A stretch of 64,000 nt of DNA from Akanthomyces muscarius (Eukaryota > Ascomycota > Sordariomycetes > Hypocreales > Cordycipitaceae), in NCBI RefSeq assembly GCF_028009165.1, contig NC_079242.1, positions 930,001 through 994,000 on the forward strand, read 5' to 3'. Shown here in pieces: positions 8,216-17,881 of the stretch; position 1 is the stretch's first letter; each line of letters starts with the position of its first letter. The notes under the pieces were generated by a model, which was given only the letters and a program-made list of their open reading frames with translations, had not been told where the DNA came from and searched no databases. The translations under genes were made by a program, and so were the position numbers.

Positions 8216-10626
8216 TCATGGTCCAAAGGCCTCGCTCACCACCTCGCCTTCGTCAGGCGACACGGCCAGCTCGAGCAGTTCATGCGCGGCCTCGACAATC
8301 TCGCTGTCGATGCCTGCTTCCATGATGAGGTCCTCTTCCGCAAAGGTAAGGCGTCCGAGCGCCAAGAGCTGCCGTTGGCTGCCGCCGTGAAAGACGGATA
8401 GCTTGCGGCTCATGTCTGCCGCGTCGGCAGTGTGCAGATCTGTGACGAGGGCGTGGATAAGCAGCACGCATTGCGAGATGATGCGACTCAGCTCAATTGT
8501 GGCACTGGCGTCGCTGATTTTGCGGCTACTGTGGTAATAAGCGACATAGCCATGATCCTCCGCTGGTGTTGGGGGATCGGGAAGCAATGCCGATGATATG
8601 GGCTGGTCGTAGAGCTCGTCTATGGATGTGCTCAAGCAAGTCATGAGCCGTGGGAGGGCGTTGTCGTGGATAGCGAGCTGCAAGGCGCCGAATGGATAGC
8701 GAGCAAAAGCAATGAGGGTACGAAGGGCCGTCGCCCGTGTGGTCTTTTTCTGAACCTGGGTATGTGGCGATCGCGGACCCTCTATCAGTCTAGCAGAAAC
8801 ACGCTCAATAATGATACGAGCAACAAGCTGCGGGTCTTTATCTTCTGTGATGGGACCTATTGACTCTGGTAGCGATGAGGTAGACAACAGGTCCAGCATG
8901 TTGACAATGTCATGGAATCGCTGCTTGGGTGAAAGCAAAATGAGCACCATGTCCAGAGACATGAGCTTCCAGAAGGAAGGAAGGCCATGCTCCAATCCAT
9001 GCTGTACGTCGTCGTGCGATGTCGCGCACGCAAGAGCGCACATGTGCAAAAGCGACATGGCTTCGACGGTATCAATGTGCTCTTCGTAGTATTTATATTC
9101 TTGCTGGTTTGGAAAGTTTCCGTCGGGTAAGCGCGACTGCAGGGCGTCGGCAACAAGACAGATTGTCGACTGCGCAATGGGCACAAGGCTCCGAGCAACA
9201 AAGGGAGCAACAGAGGTGACGTGGAGTTGAAAGGTGAATGATAGAAGCGGCATCAGGTATTTGATGGGCTCCCAGTATTGCTCCTCGAAGCAGCGACTCC
9301 ACAGCAAGATAATGGTTTCCGCAAAATCGACTTGTAACTGCATGGAGCGATCCGGGTTGCCCATGAGCGGCAGTCGTTCGAATATTTTGGAGGCAAGAGA
9401 CGCCGATGTGGTGTCGGAAGGAAATGTGAAGCGAGAGAGGATATCAAACGTAGGTGGTTGCTGATGAAAGCTTCCGTGGTCCAGAATGAGCTGTAAAAAC
9501 TGTATCACATGGTTAGCGCTCAAGGAGTCGGGGGAATCACATGGAATAAACAAACTTCATATGGTGCAGCAGGAGGAAGAACCGCAACGTGGTGCTGGAA
9601 AGGTTGCGACAGTTCCAGCTTGTCCTCACCCATGACAATATCCGCGGTGTCAATCTCGAGAGCCGCCACTGGGCTGTCCATGACTGGCCGCTTTCGCTTG
9701 CCCTTGGTTGGCGTGCGCTCTCCCACATTGGCCGCAACGGAGCCGGCCGACCGTCCCTTTCCGCGTCCCTTGCTAGGGCTGATGGCGACATCCATCTCGT
9801 CAAACCCGTCCGCGATGCCCCAGCTTCTGCCGCCCGCCTTTTTCGGGGTCGTGGCCAGGTTGCCCGCCGGGCCGGCGGCGGCATCTTTCCGTCTGGCGCG
9901 GTCGCTGACCTCCTTCATGTCCTGCTGGAGAAACTGCAGCTCCGTGTTGGCCGACCGCTCGGCTGTGATCGCCGCCTCGACAGCGCGGCTGTGCTTCTCG
10001 AGCTGCTCGGCGTTGGCCCTTTTCAGGCTCGAGACCTGTACGTCAAACTCGCGCTGGGCCTTGACCGAGTTGGCGCGTATAATGGACGCCTCTCCCCGTG
10101 CTGCATTCAGGTCGTACTCTAGAGCGCGGATCCGGATCTGCAGCGCAGATAGCACGTCTCCAGGCTGCGTCTGCGTCAGCAGCGGCGCTTGACCGACGGC
10201 CGCACTGGCCTGGGACGGGTTGAATCGCTGAGAAGCGGCGGCGAGACTGGTTCGCAGGGGGGGTTGCGCCACGGACGCGTTTGGGCGGCCGTTTTGCGCG
10301 AGAGTCGGGTTCCATTGAGGATTCGGGACTGGTGGTATGGGTCGTCGAGGTGGGTTGGCGGGCAGCTGTGCAGGTGCCTTCGGGTAGCCAGGCCGTCGGC
10401 TGACGGGAACACCAGCATCGTTCACGACCTGGGCTGTATCCAAATCATCGTCTTCCTCCCAACCGTAGTCTGACTGTTGTGCTCGTGCGTCTATGGAGGA
10501 CCTCGGTTGATCTTGGGTCAGCTGTGCCTGAGCCTGTGTGAACTGGATTGCCTGGTTTTCAATCTCGCGGAGATCGTTCTCCTGAAGATCATCGAGACCG
10601 TCGTCGGAAAATTCATCCAGATCCAT
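8216..10626 (-). CDS. uvsD: DNA damage checkpoint protein Rad26/UvsD (ATRIP homologue)
   Basis: Two exons, 10626-9556 and 9499-8216, joined across a 56-nt intron (GTTTGT donor, GCTAAC branch point), giving 784 residues. An acidic N-terminus (DLDEFSDDGLDDL and on) followed by a Gln-rich ENQAIQFTQAQAQ segment matches the RPA-binding start of fungal UvsD/Rad26 proteins. Residues ~158-246 are a charged coiled coil, and KGKRKRP at ~308-314 looks like a nuclear signal. The second exon is helical and repeat-like, as in the Rad26/ATRIP C-terminal region. In this family the protein binds RPA-coated single-stranded DNA and recruits the ATR-type kinase. A second AG nine bases downstream of the chosen acceptor is also in frame and would remove three residues. 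Identification rests on architecture and the N-terminal signature. Confidence 0.78.
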
Positions 10627-11338
10627 TTTGGAGGAATGCAGGCCAGCGAGAGTTCCCCATCTAGGCCACCGCTCGCGAGAGAGATGTTGGGCGGCTGCAA
10701 ATATGCGACGTCCTTGGGAGGGCTACCGCGTTAACCGCGTCATAGTAGGGAAGAGTGGGAGAGTGTGTCTTTGGACGCGTCGCGATGTCACGTGTGGCCA
10801 TTTGCGCCGTGTTCGGAGGGTGTGAATTCAAAAGCGGTCGGCTGTACATTACCACATAAAAAAAGTGATTATGAAAAACGGTAGTCGTATATTTTTCTAT
10901 TGCAATAAGACATAAATACATAGTCTTGTACTCGTTTCGTCTTGTACAGTAGGCGCACATTGGTAGAGTCCAACATTTGCCGTGAGGTTGTCATGGATAG
11001 CGTGGGTATACTAGGCTAGCTTCGGCAGTCAGTCATAATGCCGCAGTCGGAATTTTCGCAAGCGGTGATAGACAAGTCCGTAAGGATTAGACTCATTGGC
11101 GGTGAGGTAATACCTCTCAGTAATTGGTGTGTGTAACGCTTTATTACAAAGTTCCTGCTCTGATTATACGTCCTCAGCTTCCTGCTCCCAACGCCTGCGG
11201 CAGCGGCCGGCCAGGTCCGTCCGACTTCGCTCAAAAACTCCTCTATGCAGTCTCCAAAACACTTTTCCCGTGATACATGACGACGCAAAGTAAATGCAAT
11301 TTCCTTTTTGGTGTGGGCGGTCACATTTGGTAGCAAAT
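10627..11338. other. Intergenic between Rad26-like and carbonic anhydrase genes
   Basis: Upstream of the Rad26-like gene and downstream of the carbonic anhydrase, both on the minus strand. Only short frames without motifs are present. AT-rich tracts at 10850-10930 may be promoter or 3' UTR sequence. Confidence 0.5.
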
Positions 11339-12199
11339 TTACTCGTCAGAAAGATTGTAGATCTTCTGGACCTTAGCCAGCATGTTCTCAAAGTCAATCT
11401 TCAGATCGGTAAGCAGGCCGTCGTTGAAGCCAAAGACCCAGCCGTGGACAATAGGGTAGTGGTTCTTCTTGTAGGACTGCTGAACGGCGGCCGTCTTGAT
11501 GACGTTGCGGCACTGCTCGACGACGTTGAGCTCGACGAGGCGGTTGTAGCGCTTCTCCTCGTCGGTAATGGCGTCGAGCTCGTCCTCGTGCAGACGGTAG
11601 ACGTCGCGAATGTTTCGCAGCCAAGGGTTGAGGAGGCCAAGATCCTTGGGGGTCATGGCAGCCTTGACACCACCGCAGCCATAGTGACCGCAGACGACGA
11701 TGTGCTTGACGCCAAGGTGACGGACGGCATAGTTAATGACGCTCATGACATTGAGGTCGGTGTTGACAACTAGGTTGGCAATGTTGCGGTGGACAAACGT
11801 CTCGCCGGGCTCCAGACCAGTAATCTGCTCGGCGGGGATACGGGAGTCACTGCATCCGATCCAAAGGTAGTTGGGGGACTGGCCGGCGCTGAGGCTAACG
11901 AAGTAGCCCGGGTCCTGCTCCTTCTTCTGGGTAGCCCACTTGCGGTTGTTCTCGAAGATGCGGTCATGGGACTGTTTGAGGTACTCCTCGACGTCCTTGG
12001 GGGTAGAGCCAGCCATTATTTTGGGTTTTGATGTCGCGGGAGGGTGAGAGTGGTCGGGGCCGTTGCAGCAGGAGCTTGCGAAACGTGTGGCGGCAGCAAA
12101 TCGTTGAGGAAGAGCGACGGTCTGACGAGGCGCAATTGAGGCTTGCCTGGTCAAGGTCGAGCGCAAAGGTCGAGCAAAGGTGCGAAGCGGCAGCATCAA
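11339..12199 (-). CDS. Beta-class carbonic anhydrase with mitochondrial-type presequence
   Basis: A single exon for 286 residues. It interconverts CO2 and bicarbonate. The zinc-site motifs of the plant/fungal-type beta class are intact: C116-S-D118-S-R120 and H172-Y-G-C175, with the family's VVCGHYGCGG context. The first ~60 residues are rich in Arg, Ser, Thr and Ala with almost no acidic residues, as in a mitochondrial presequence. Met62 (codon at 12016-12014), just before the conserved fold, could start a cytosolic form of 225 residues. Fungi usually have separate or alternative cytosolic and mitochondrial beta-carbonic anhydrases; whether this gene makes both is inference. The enzyme would supply bicarbonate to carboxylases and take part in CO2 sensing. 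Confidence 0.93.
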   Translation of the reverse strand: MMLPLRTFARPLRSTLTRQASIAPRQTVALPQRFAAATRFASSCCNGPDHSHPPATSKPKIMAGSTPKDVEEYLKQSHDRIFENNRKWATQKKEQDPGYFVSLSAGQSPNYLWIGCSDSRIPAEQITGLEPGETFVHRNIANLVVNTDLNVMSVINYAVRHLGVKHIVVCGHYGCGGVKAAMTPKDLGLLNPWLRNIRDVYRLHEDELDAITDEEKRYNRLVELNVVEQCRNVIKTAAVQQSYKKNHYPIVHGWVFGFNDGLLTDLKIDFENMLAKVQKIYNLSDE

Positions 12200-14096
12200 G
12201 TGTGAGGAGGGGAAGGCGAGGGGTGGTGGGAGAGCGGGATATATACGCTGGGGTCCTGCAACGGGGTCGGGAGTAATCGCAAGTTTGTAAGAGCAAGTCG
12301 AGATAGTGTTACTTGGGATTGATCTGAGCGAATGACGTTGGCGGCCGTAAGTTGAGAGGTGGGTGTGAGTGGGTTGCGGAGCTAGATGGTGCAGTAGCGG
12401 CGACGACGAAAGAGTGTGCGACTGGTTGAGTTGTTGGGCTGATGGGTGGTTTTAGCGGCGCGTGAGGGTAACTGCTGTATGTAAGAGGTGAGAAACGGTC
12501 AGACAAAGCAGGGTCAGCGTCTTACGATGCCGAGGATTGGTTTGCAGAGGTGTGTAATTGGTAGGGGATTGCGGTGAGATGAGGTGTTTGCTGGTGTTTG
12601 TTAGGAGAACTCGAAGCTGGGCAGCCTCAGGCCTCGTTGGGAGGGTCACAGGTGAAGCTACAGGGGGTTACAGCGCATCGTGTGCTGGCGGCGCAGTTTA
12701 CAGCAGGCTGTACCTTAAGGTACCTAGGTAGTACCTACCTACCTACCTATAACGCAGCTTGTGTACCTACCTAGGTGCTGAGGAAAGCCATCCTGTGCAG
12801 CACGTATGGCGACATGTGCCAAGCAGAAGCACCAACTGTGCCACGTCCTATTGTTGCACTGCATAACAAAGATGTATTAGAAATGAGGGGAATCCATGCA
12901 GCTGCGGCCGTGATGGATTCGTCTACTAGCCCCGGCCGAATCTTGTTGAGCAGAAAAAAAGCCACATGCGCCTTTGCCAGCAAGAGTAAATTTATCTCCA
13001 CAGTCTGGTGGTAGCCTGTAGCCTGTAGCCTGTAGGTGAGTTATTAGTCGTGCGGAGAGCGCGAAACCCTGCCCCAGGCTGAAGGAGGGGGAAAGGCACG
13101 GGACAGAACGTGCGCAGATGAAGAAGATGGGAGCAGAAAAATTAAAGGGAGTCGTTGTCGCTTTGCAGAAAGGCCTCGCTTTTTTTTACCTCTTTTTTAT
13201 TGGTTTGTTGTCCTTCGCGTTGGGTCTTGTATATCACAAGCTTTCTGCTCCTCGCACCTTCACAGGCTGCAGCTCATGCATCTGGTCTGCAGCACCAGCC
13301 ACCGCCAGCCCCAGCTTGGACTGCCAAGGCCTGTTCCTCGGTTCGTCCATCTCCACCATTTGGAGCCCAAGCTAGAGCCTCACACCGCAGCTTGTCCGCT
13401 ACAGTTGTTCCAGTCCAACCATTTCCAGCGCTGGCACCCCCTGAAAACAGCCTCGATGCCCAGCCCGCACCAGCCACAATGCACTGCTACCTCGACAGCT
13501 CGACACCTCTGCTGCACCTCTGCACCTCTGCAACTCGCCAAAAGGCTAAACCGGTGCTTCCGCCGCAAAAAGTCGTCCCGATTGCTCCGCCATCCCGTCC
13601 GCCGCCGCCGCCGCCTCTCCCCCCCCCCAGAAAAGTAACCTTACCTTGGCTTGAGCTAACTTCTTCAGAGGTCCAAGACAAAAACTGGAAACCAAGGTTA
13701 AACTAACCCAGAGAGAGGAGAAAAAATCCCTGGTCAGCACCTCAACACCATTTCTCGACGTCACAACTTCTCTCCCGTCCACCAAACCGCGTCGACATTT
13801 TTCCTCCTCGACGACCTCCTTTGCTCTCCCCCCCCCCCTTGTCGCCGCCACGGAGCTCTGTTGCCACTTGTTGCCGCTGCCGCCGAAAGCACAAGCTGCT
13901 ATTGATTTGAGAGCTTTGTACTGAACCTCGTCATCGTTGTGGCCGCCTTGATTTTCTCCGCCGTCCCCGTCTCTCCCGGTCGCCAAACAAAACCAGCAAC
14001 GACAACAGCAGCAGCTTGGCCGCATATCCCTACGCGCGAGGTGTCCGGAAAACACTAAGTCGACAAAGTCTACGCGCATATACACACGCAGCAGCC
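12200..14096. other. Divergent promoter region, carbonic anhydrase / CDP-DAG synthase
   Basis: About 1.9 kb between divergent starts. It holds a cluster of TACCTA/TAGGTA motifs (12711-12776), a short TGTAGCC triplication near 13014-13035, and long pyrimidine-rich tracts from 13600 to 14000 typical of a fungal 5' leader. Frames here are short and composition-driven. Confidence 0.55.
12711..12776. repeat. Cluster of palindromic TACCTAGGTA-type motifs
   Basis: Overlapping copies of TACCTA with its complement TAGGTA, including palindromic TACCTAGGTA at 12721-12730, four head-to-tail ACCT units and a further copy at 12764-12773. Direct and inverted copies are intermixed within 66 bases. Confidence 0.75.
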
Positions 14097-15706
14097 ATGT
14101 CTAGACCAAAGCGCGGCGTTCGCTTCTCCCACAAGTCCGGCAACGGCAGCGGCTCAGAGGGCCGCCGGTCCAGCTTCAGCGACGTCAGCGAGGATGGCTC
14201 TCCCACGCGCAGCAAGGCGCATCTGACTCTCGAGACTGTCGACGAGGTATGCTTCCGCCCCTTGATGCATCGCCACTGCGCGCATGTCATCATTTGCCCA
14301 CCGCGCAAGCTCTTGCCTGAAACTAATCACAACAAACTTTCTAGAAACCGCCCACCGCCGAAGAAAAGAGAGCCGAGTACGAAAAGAAAGTGGCCAACTT
14401 TTGGACGCGGACGCTGTGGACCTTTGTCATGATTGGCGTCTTCTTTGGCGCCCTCTTCATGGGCCACATCTACATGATCACAATCATCACCGCCATCCAG
14501 ATCATCTCCTTCAAGGAGGTCATTGCCATTGCCAACGTCCCCAGCCGCGCCCGCTCCCTGCGATCGACCAAGAGCCTTAACTGGTACTGGCTCGCCACCA
14601 CAATGTACTTTTTGTACGGCGAGAGCGTCATCTACTACTTTAAGCACATTGTCCTCGTTGACAAGGTCCTGCTCCCTCTCGCTACCCACCACCGCTTCAT
14701 CAGCTTCATTCTCTACGTCTTTGGTGAGATGCCTCCTCTTCGCAATTGCGCCTCCACCTCCTCATCACCCGCTCACAAGCTAACCAACCTAACCTTGCAT
14801 TAGGATTCGTCTTCTTTGTCGCATCCCTCAAGGCCGGCAACTACAAGTTCCAGTTCACCAACTTTGCCTGGACGCACATGGCCCTCTACCTAATCGTTGT
14901 CCAGGCCCACTTCGTCATGAACAACATCTTCGAGGGCATGATCTGGTTCTTCCTCCCCGCCTCCCTCGTCATCACAAACGACATCTTTGCCTACATCTGC
15001 GGCATCGCCTTTGGCCGCACCCAGCTCATCAAGCTCTCGCCCAAGAAGACGGTCGAGGGCTTCGTCGGCGCCTGGGTCATGACGGTCCTCTTCGGCATCT
15101 TCCTCACCAACCTCATGAAGCGCTCCAAGTTCTTCATCTGCCCCGTCAACGACCTCGGCGCCAACATCTTCACCGGCCTGCAGTGCACCCCCAACCCCGT
15201 CTTCCTGCCCGCCACCTACGAGATCCCCCAGTTCTTCTTCCTGCCCCAGCACCGCACAATCACCCTCACCTTTGCCCCCATCCAGCTCCACACCTTTGTC
15301 CTCGCCTCGTTCGCCTCCCTCATCGCCCCCTTTGGCGGCTTCTTCGCCTCGGGCCTCAAGCGCAGCTTCAAGATCAAGGACTTTGGCGACTCCATCCCCG
15401 GCCACGGCGGCATGACCGACCGCATGGACTGCCAGTTCATCATGGGCTTCTTCGCCTACATGTACTTTCACACCTTCATCGCCGTCTACAAGGTCGACCT
15501 CGGCACCGTGCTCGAGACGGCTATTACCAGACTCGGCCCCGACGACCAGGTCGAGCTTGTCAAGAGCATGTGCCGATACCTCGGAAACCAGGGCATTGTC
15601 CCCGAAGCTGTATGTACCACATGATGAGCCTCGTTTTCAAGATACCCCTCGGCTAACCCTGCAATAGCTTGCGGCATGTATTGACCACGCCATAGCGGCC
15701 AGCTAA
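14097..15706 (+). CDS. CDS1: CDP-diacylglycerol synthase (phosphatidate cytidylyltransferase)
   Basis: Four exons: 14097-14246, 14345-14723, 14804-15609 and 15668-15706, coding for 457 residues. The enzyme joins CTP and phosphatidic acid into CDP-diacylglycerol, the precursor of phosphatidylinositol, phosphatidylserine and cardiolipin, in the ER membrane. The signature of the family is intact near the C-terminus: SGLKRSFKIKDFGDSIPGHG followed by GMTDRMD. A hydrophilic Ser/Arg-rich N-terminus (~70 residues) precedes several hydrophobic helices, as expected. Splice sites are canonical (donors GTATGC, GTGAGA and GTATGT). The last exon is only 39 nt and supplies the final 12 residues. The length is that of typical fungal Cds1. 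It is convergent with the amidase gene. Confidence 0.95.
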
Positions 15707-16214
15707 TGAGCGGATGTGATGAATGATCGATTTCGTTTTAGTTACTTTTTCTTTCCCTCTCTCTCTCGAACAAGACCCTCTTCTTCTTCACGAATATCCC
15801 CTTGTCATGTATTCTCCCTCATAGGCGCACAACACATCTATGCATTTCTACAAGTTGGTGGATGAAACGAAAAAAAAACACCCCCGGCTCATCTCATATT
15901 GTACGAGCTCAACACTCGATACCACCGAGACTGGGGAAACTGCGATATATGAAGACTCTTTAAAAAACCTTTTTTTTTTTTACTTTTTTCTTCCTTTTTT
16001 CTCCCTCTTACTAAAAAAGAACTGATAAAACGTGCTAAATAAAGCAAAGCATGACACGATCCCTAGACCAAAAGCCAACAACATCCTCCACATGCAGGGC
16101 TTCTCTCTCCATGTGTATCTTCTCTAATTATAGGCGAGATTTGAACCCGCGAGTCGCTGACCATGTCCAGGTCAGTCTAGCTCGTCCAAGTAAATGCTTT
16201 GTGAATGCGTTCGT
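15707..16214. other. Convergent 3' intergenic region
   Basis: About 500 bp with A and T homopolymers (15870s, 15970s), consistent with 3' untranslated and termination sequence of the two convergent genes. A tRNA-B-box-like string on the minus strand near 16131-16150 lacks the rest of a tRNA. Confidence 0.55.
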
Positions 16215-17881
16215 CTATTCATGATTCATACCATTGTGGCTGGCGCCGTTCGTCTCGGTCTTGTCCACCGCTCCGTTGTAGTGCCCATTCGTCATCGTCA
16301 CCGTCTTGTTGTGCACGCGTCGCGTCCAGCCGCCCTCGGCCTCGAATATGGCAGCGACGGGCGCCGCGACGGCGAGGAGCTGCGCGTCCTTGAAGCGCGG
16401 CGCCACCAGCGACAGGCCGATGGGCATGCCGTGAGCGCCCTGAAACCCGGGCATGTTGAGCACCGGCACGTGCAGCGCCGACCAGACCTTGCAGAAGAGG
16501 TAGCTGCCCGTCGTAGAGCCGATGGGCGCCTCGTCGGGCGTGCTCGGCGTCAGCACCGCGTCGTAGCCCGCCAGCACCGCGTCCATCTTGGGCCGCAGCG
16601 CCGCGATGCCGTCCACCGCCTCGAGGTAAGCCCGGTGCGAGTAGCCCCCAGACGTCTGGGCGTACCCGACCAGCAGCGCCCCGAGGTGGGCGCGGTTGGC
16701 GCGGTACTCGGGCAGGAACGCCGTGCCGCCCTCGACGGCAAGCACCACGTCGTACCACGCGGGCAGTTGGTCAAACTCGGCAGGCAGCTCGACGTCCTCG
16801 ACGGTGGCGCCGCGGGCGCGCAGCAGCGCTACAGCGTCGTCCACGGCGGCGCGCGTGCCGGGGCCCGCGTGCGGCCACATCATGGTGCGGAACAGTGCGA
16901 GGCGCAGGCCGTCGACCGAGTCGAGAGACGAGAGGCGCGCCGACGCCGGCAGGGACGAGTCGTCGTGCAGGCCAAAGGCGTCGGCCAGCAGCACAAGATC
17001 GTCTATGCCGCGCGTGAAAAAGCCCAATGTGTCGTAGGTGACGGAGAAGAACTTGAGTCCCTCTCGCGAGATTCGGCCCCAGGTTGGCTTGAAGCCGTAC
17101 GTGCCGTTGAAGCTCGCCGGCCGGATCACAGAGCCTCCCGTTTGCGTGCCCAGCGCCACGGGTACCTGGAAGTCGCCCACCGAGGCACCCGAGCCGGACG
17201 ACGAGCCGCCGGGCGTTCGCGACAGGTCGTGCGGGTTGCGCGTCGCCGGGCCCTCCCCGGTCGCGGCGAACTCGGTGGTGGTCGTTTTCCCGAGCAGCAA
17301 GGCGCCGGCGGCACGAAGGAGGGTAATGGGAGCAGCATCTACTTTGGGGAAATTGCCTTTGTAGGCACTTGAGTTGAATTGCGTTGGCATATCTATGTAG
17401 GTGAAACTGTTAGCCAGAGTGTCGTCGTTGCTGCAGCACGCCGATCTCGGAACGCAATATCAAATCACCTACCTTTGGTGTAAATCACGTCCTTGACACC
17501 AATGGGCATTCCATGAAGCGGGCCACGCTGCTCCAGCGGCACGGCGTCGAGAGCGCGAGCCTGCTCCAGGACGTAGTCGCGATCCAGGTAAGCCCAGGCC
17601 CGGACCTGCGAGTCGCGCTCGGCAATACGATCCAGTAGCGCACGCACATATTGCTCAACAGTCAAATCGCCGGTGCGAATATAGCCCAAGACCTCTGCTG
17701 CCGTGAGGAGATGGGCATCCTCGGCGACGGACGGTGCCTGTGCGGCGCCCATGGTGGCACGGCGCGGGCCTGGAGGCGTAGTCTTGTAAACGGGAAAATA
17801 CGGCACTCGCCTGATGTGAGTGGGGATATGTGAAGCAAAACGGCGAACCCCACGATATGCAAGTGATCCAAGGGCCGGCAC
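16215..17881 (-). CDS. Amidase-signature family hydrolase
   Basis: Exons 17881-17473 and 17392-16215 flank an 80-nt intron (GTAGGT donor, GGCTAAC branch point, CATAG acceptor). The full frame gives 528 residues. The Ser-cisSer-Lys triad of amidase-signature enzymes can be placed: K130 in GVKDVIYTK, S200 in TPGGSSSGSG and S224 in GTQTGGSVIRPAS. The 24-residue spacing between the two serines matches the family. Such enzymes hydrolyse carboxamides; the substrate here is unknown. The splice restores YTKDMPTQFNSSAYKG, typical of the family. The start is uncertain: Met1 at 17881 adds a 43-residue basic extension, while Met44 (17752-17750) starts right before the usual fold and gives 485 residues. 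No GatB or GatC partner is nearby, so a tRNA amidotransferase role is unlikely. Confidence 0.87.

Noticed and set aside
16131..16200. tRNA-like B box (GGTTCAAATC) on the minus strand after the amidase
   Set aside because: A five-pair T-arm can be drawn, but the neighbouring hairpin does not form a proper 7-base anticodon loop with U33, and no 5' acceptor strand pairs with the 3' side.
16194..17372. 392-codon plus-strand frame opposite the amidase
   Set aside because: Very Arg/His/Ala-rich composition typical of an antisense shadow; the amidase triad on the minus strand is unmistakable.
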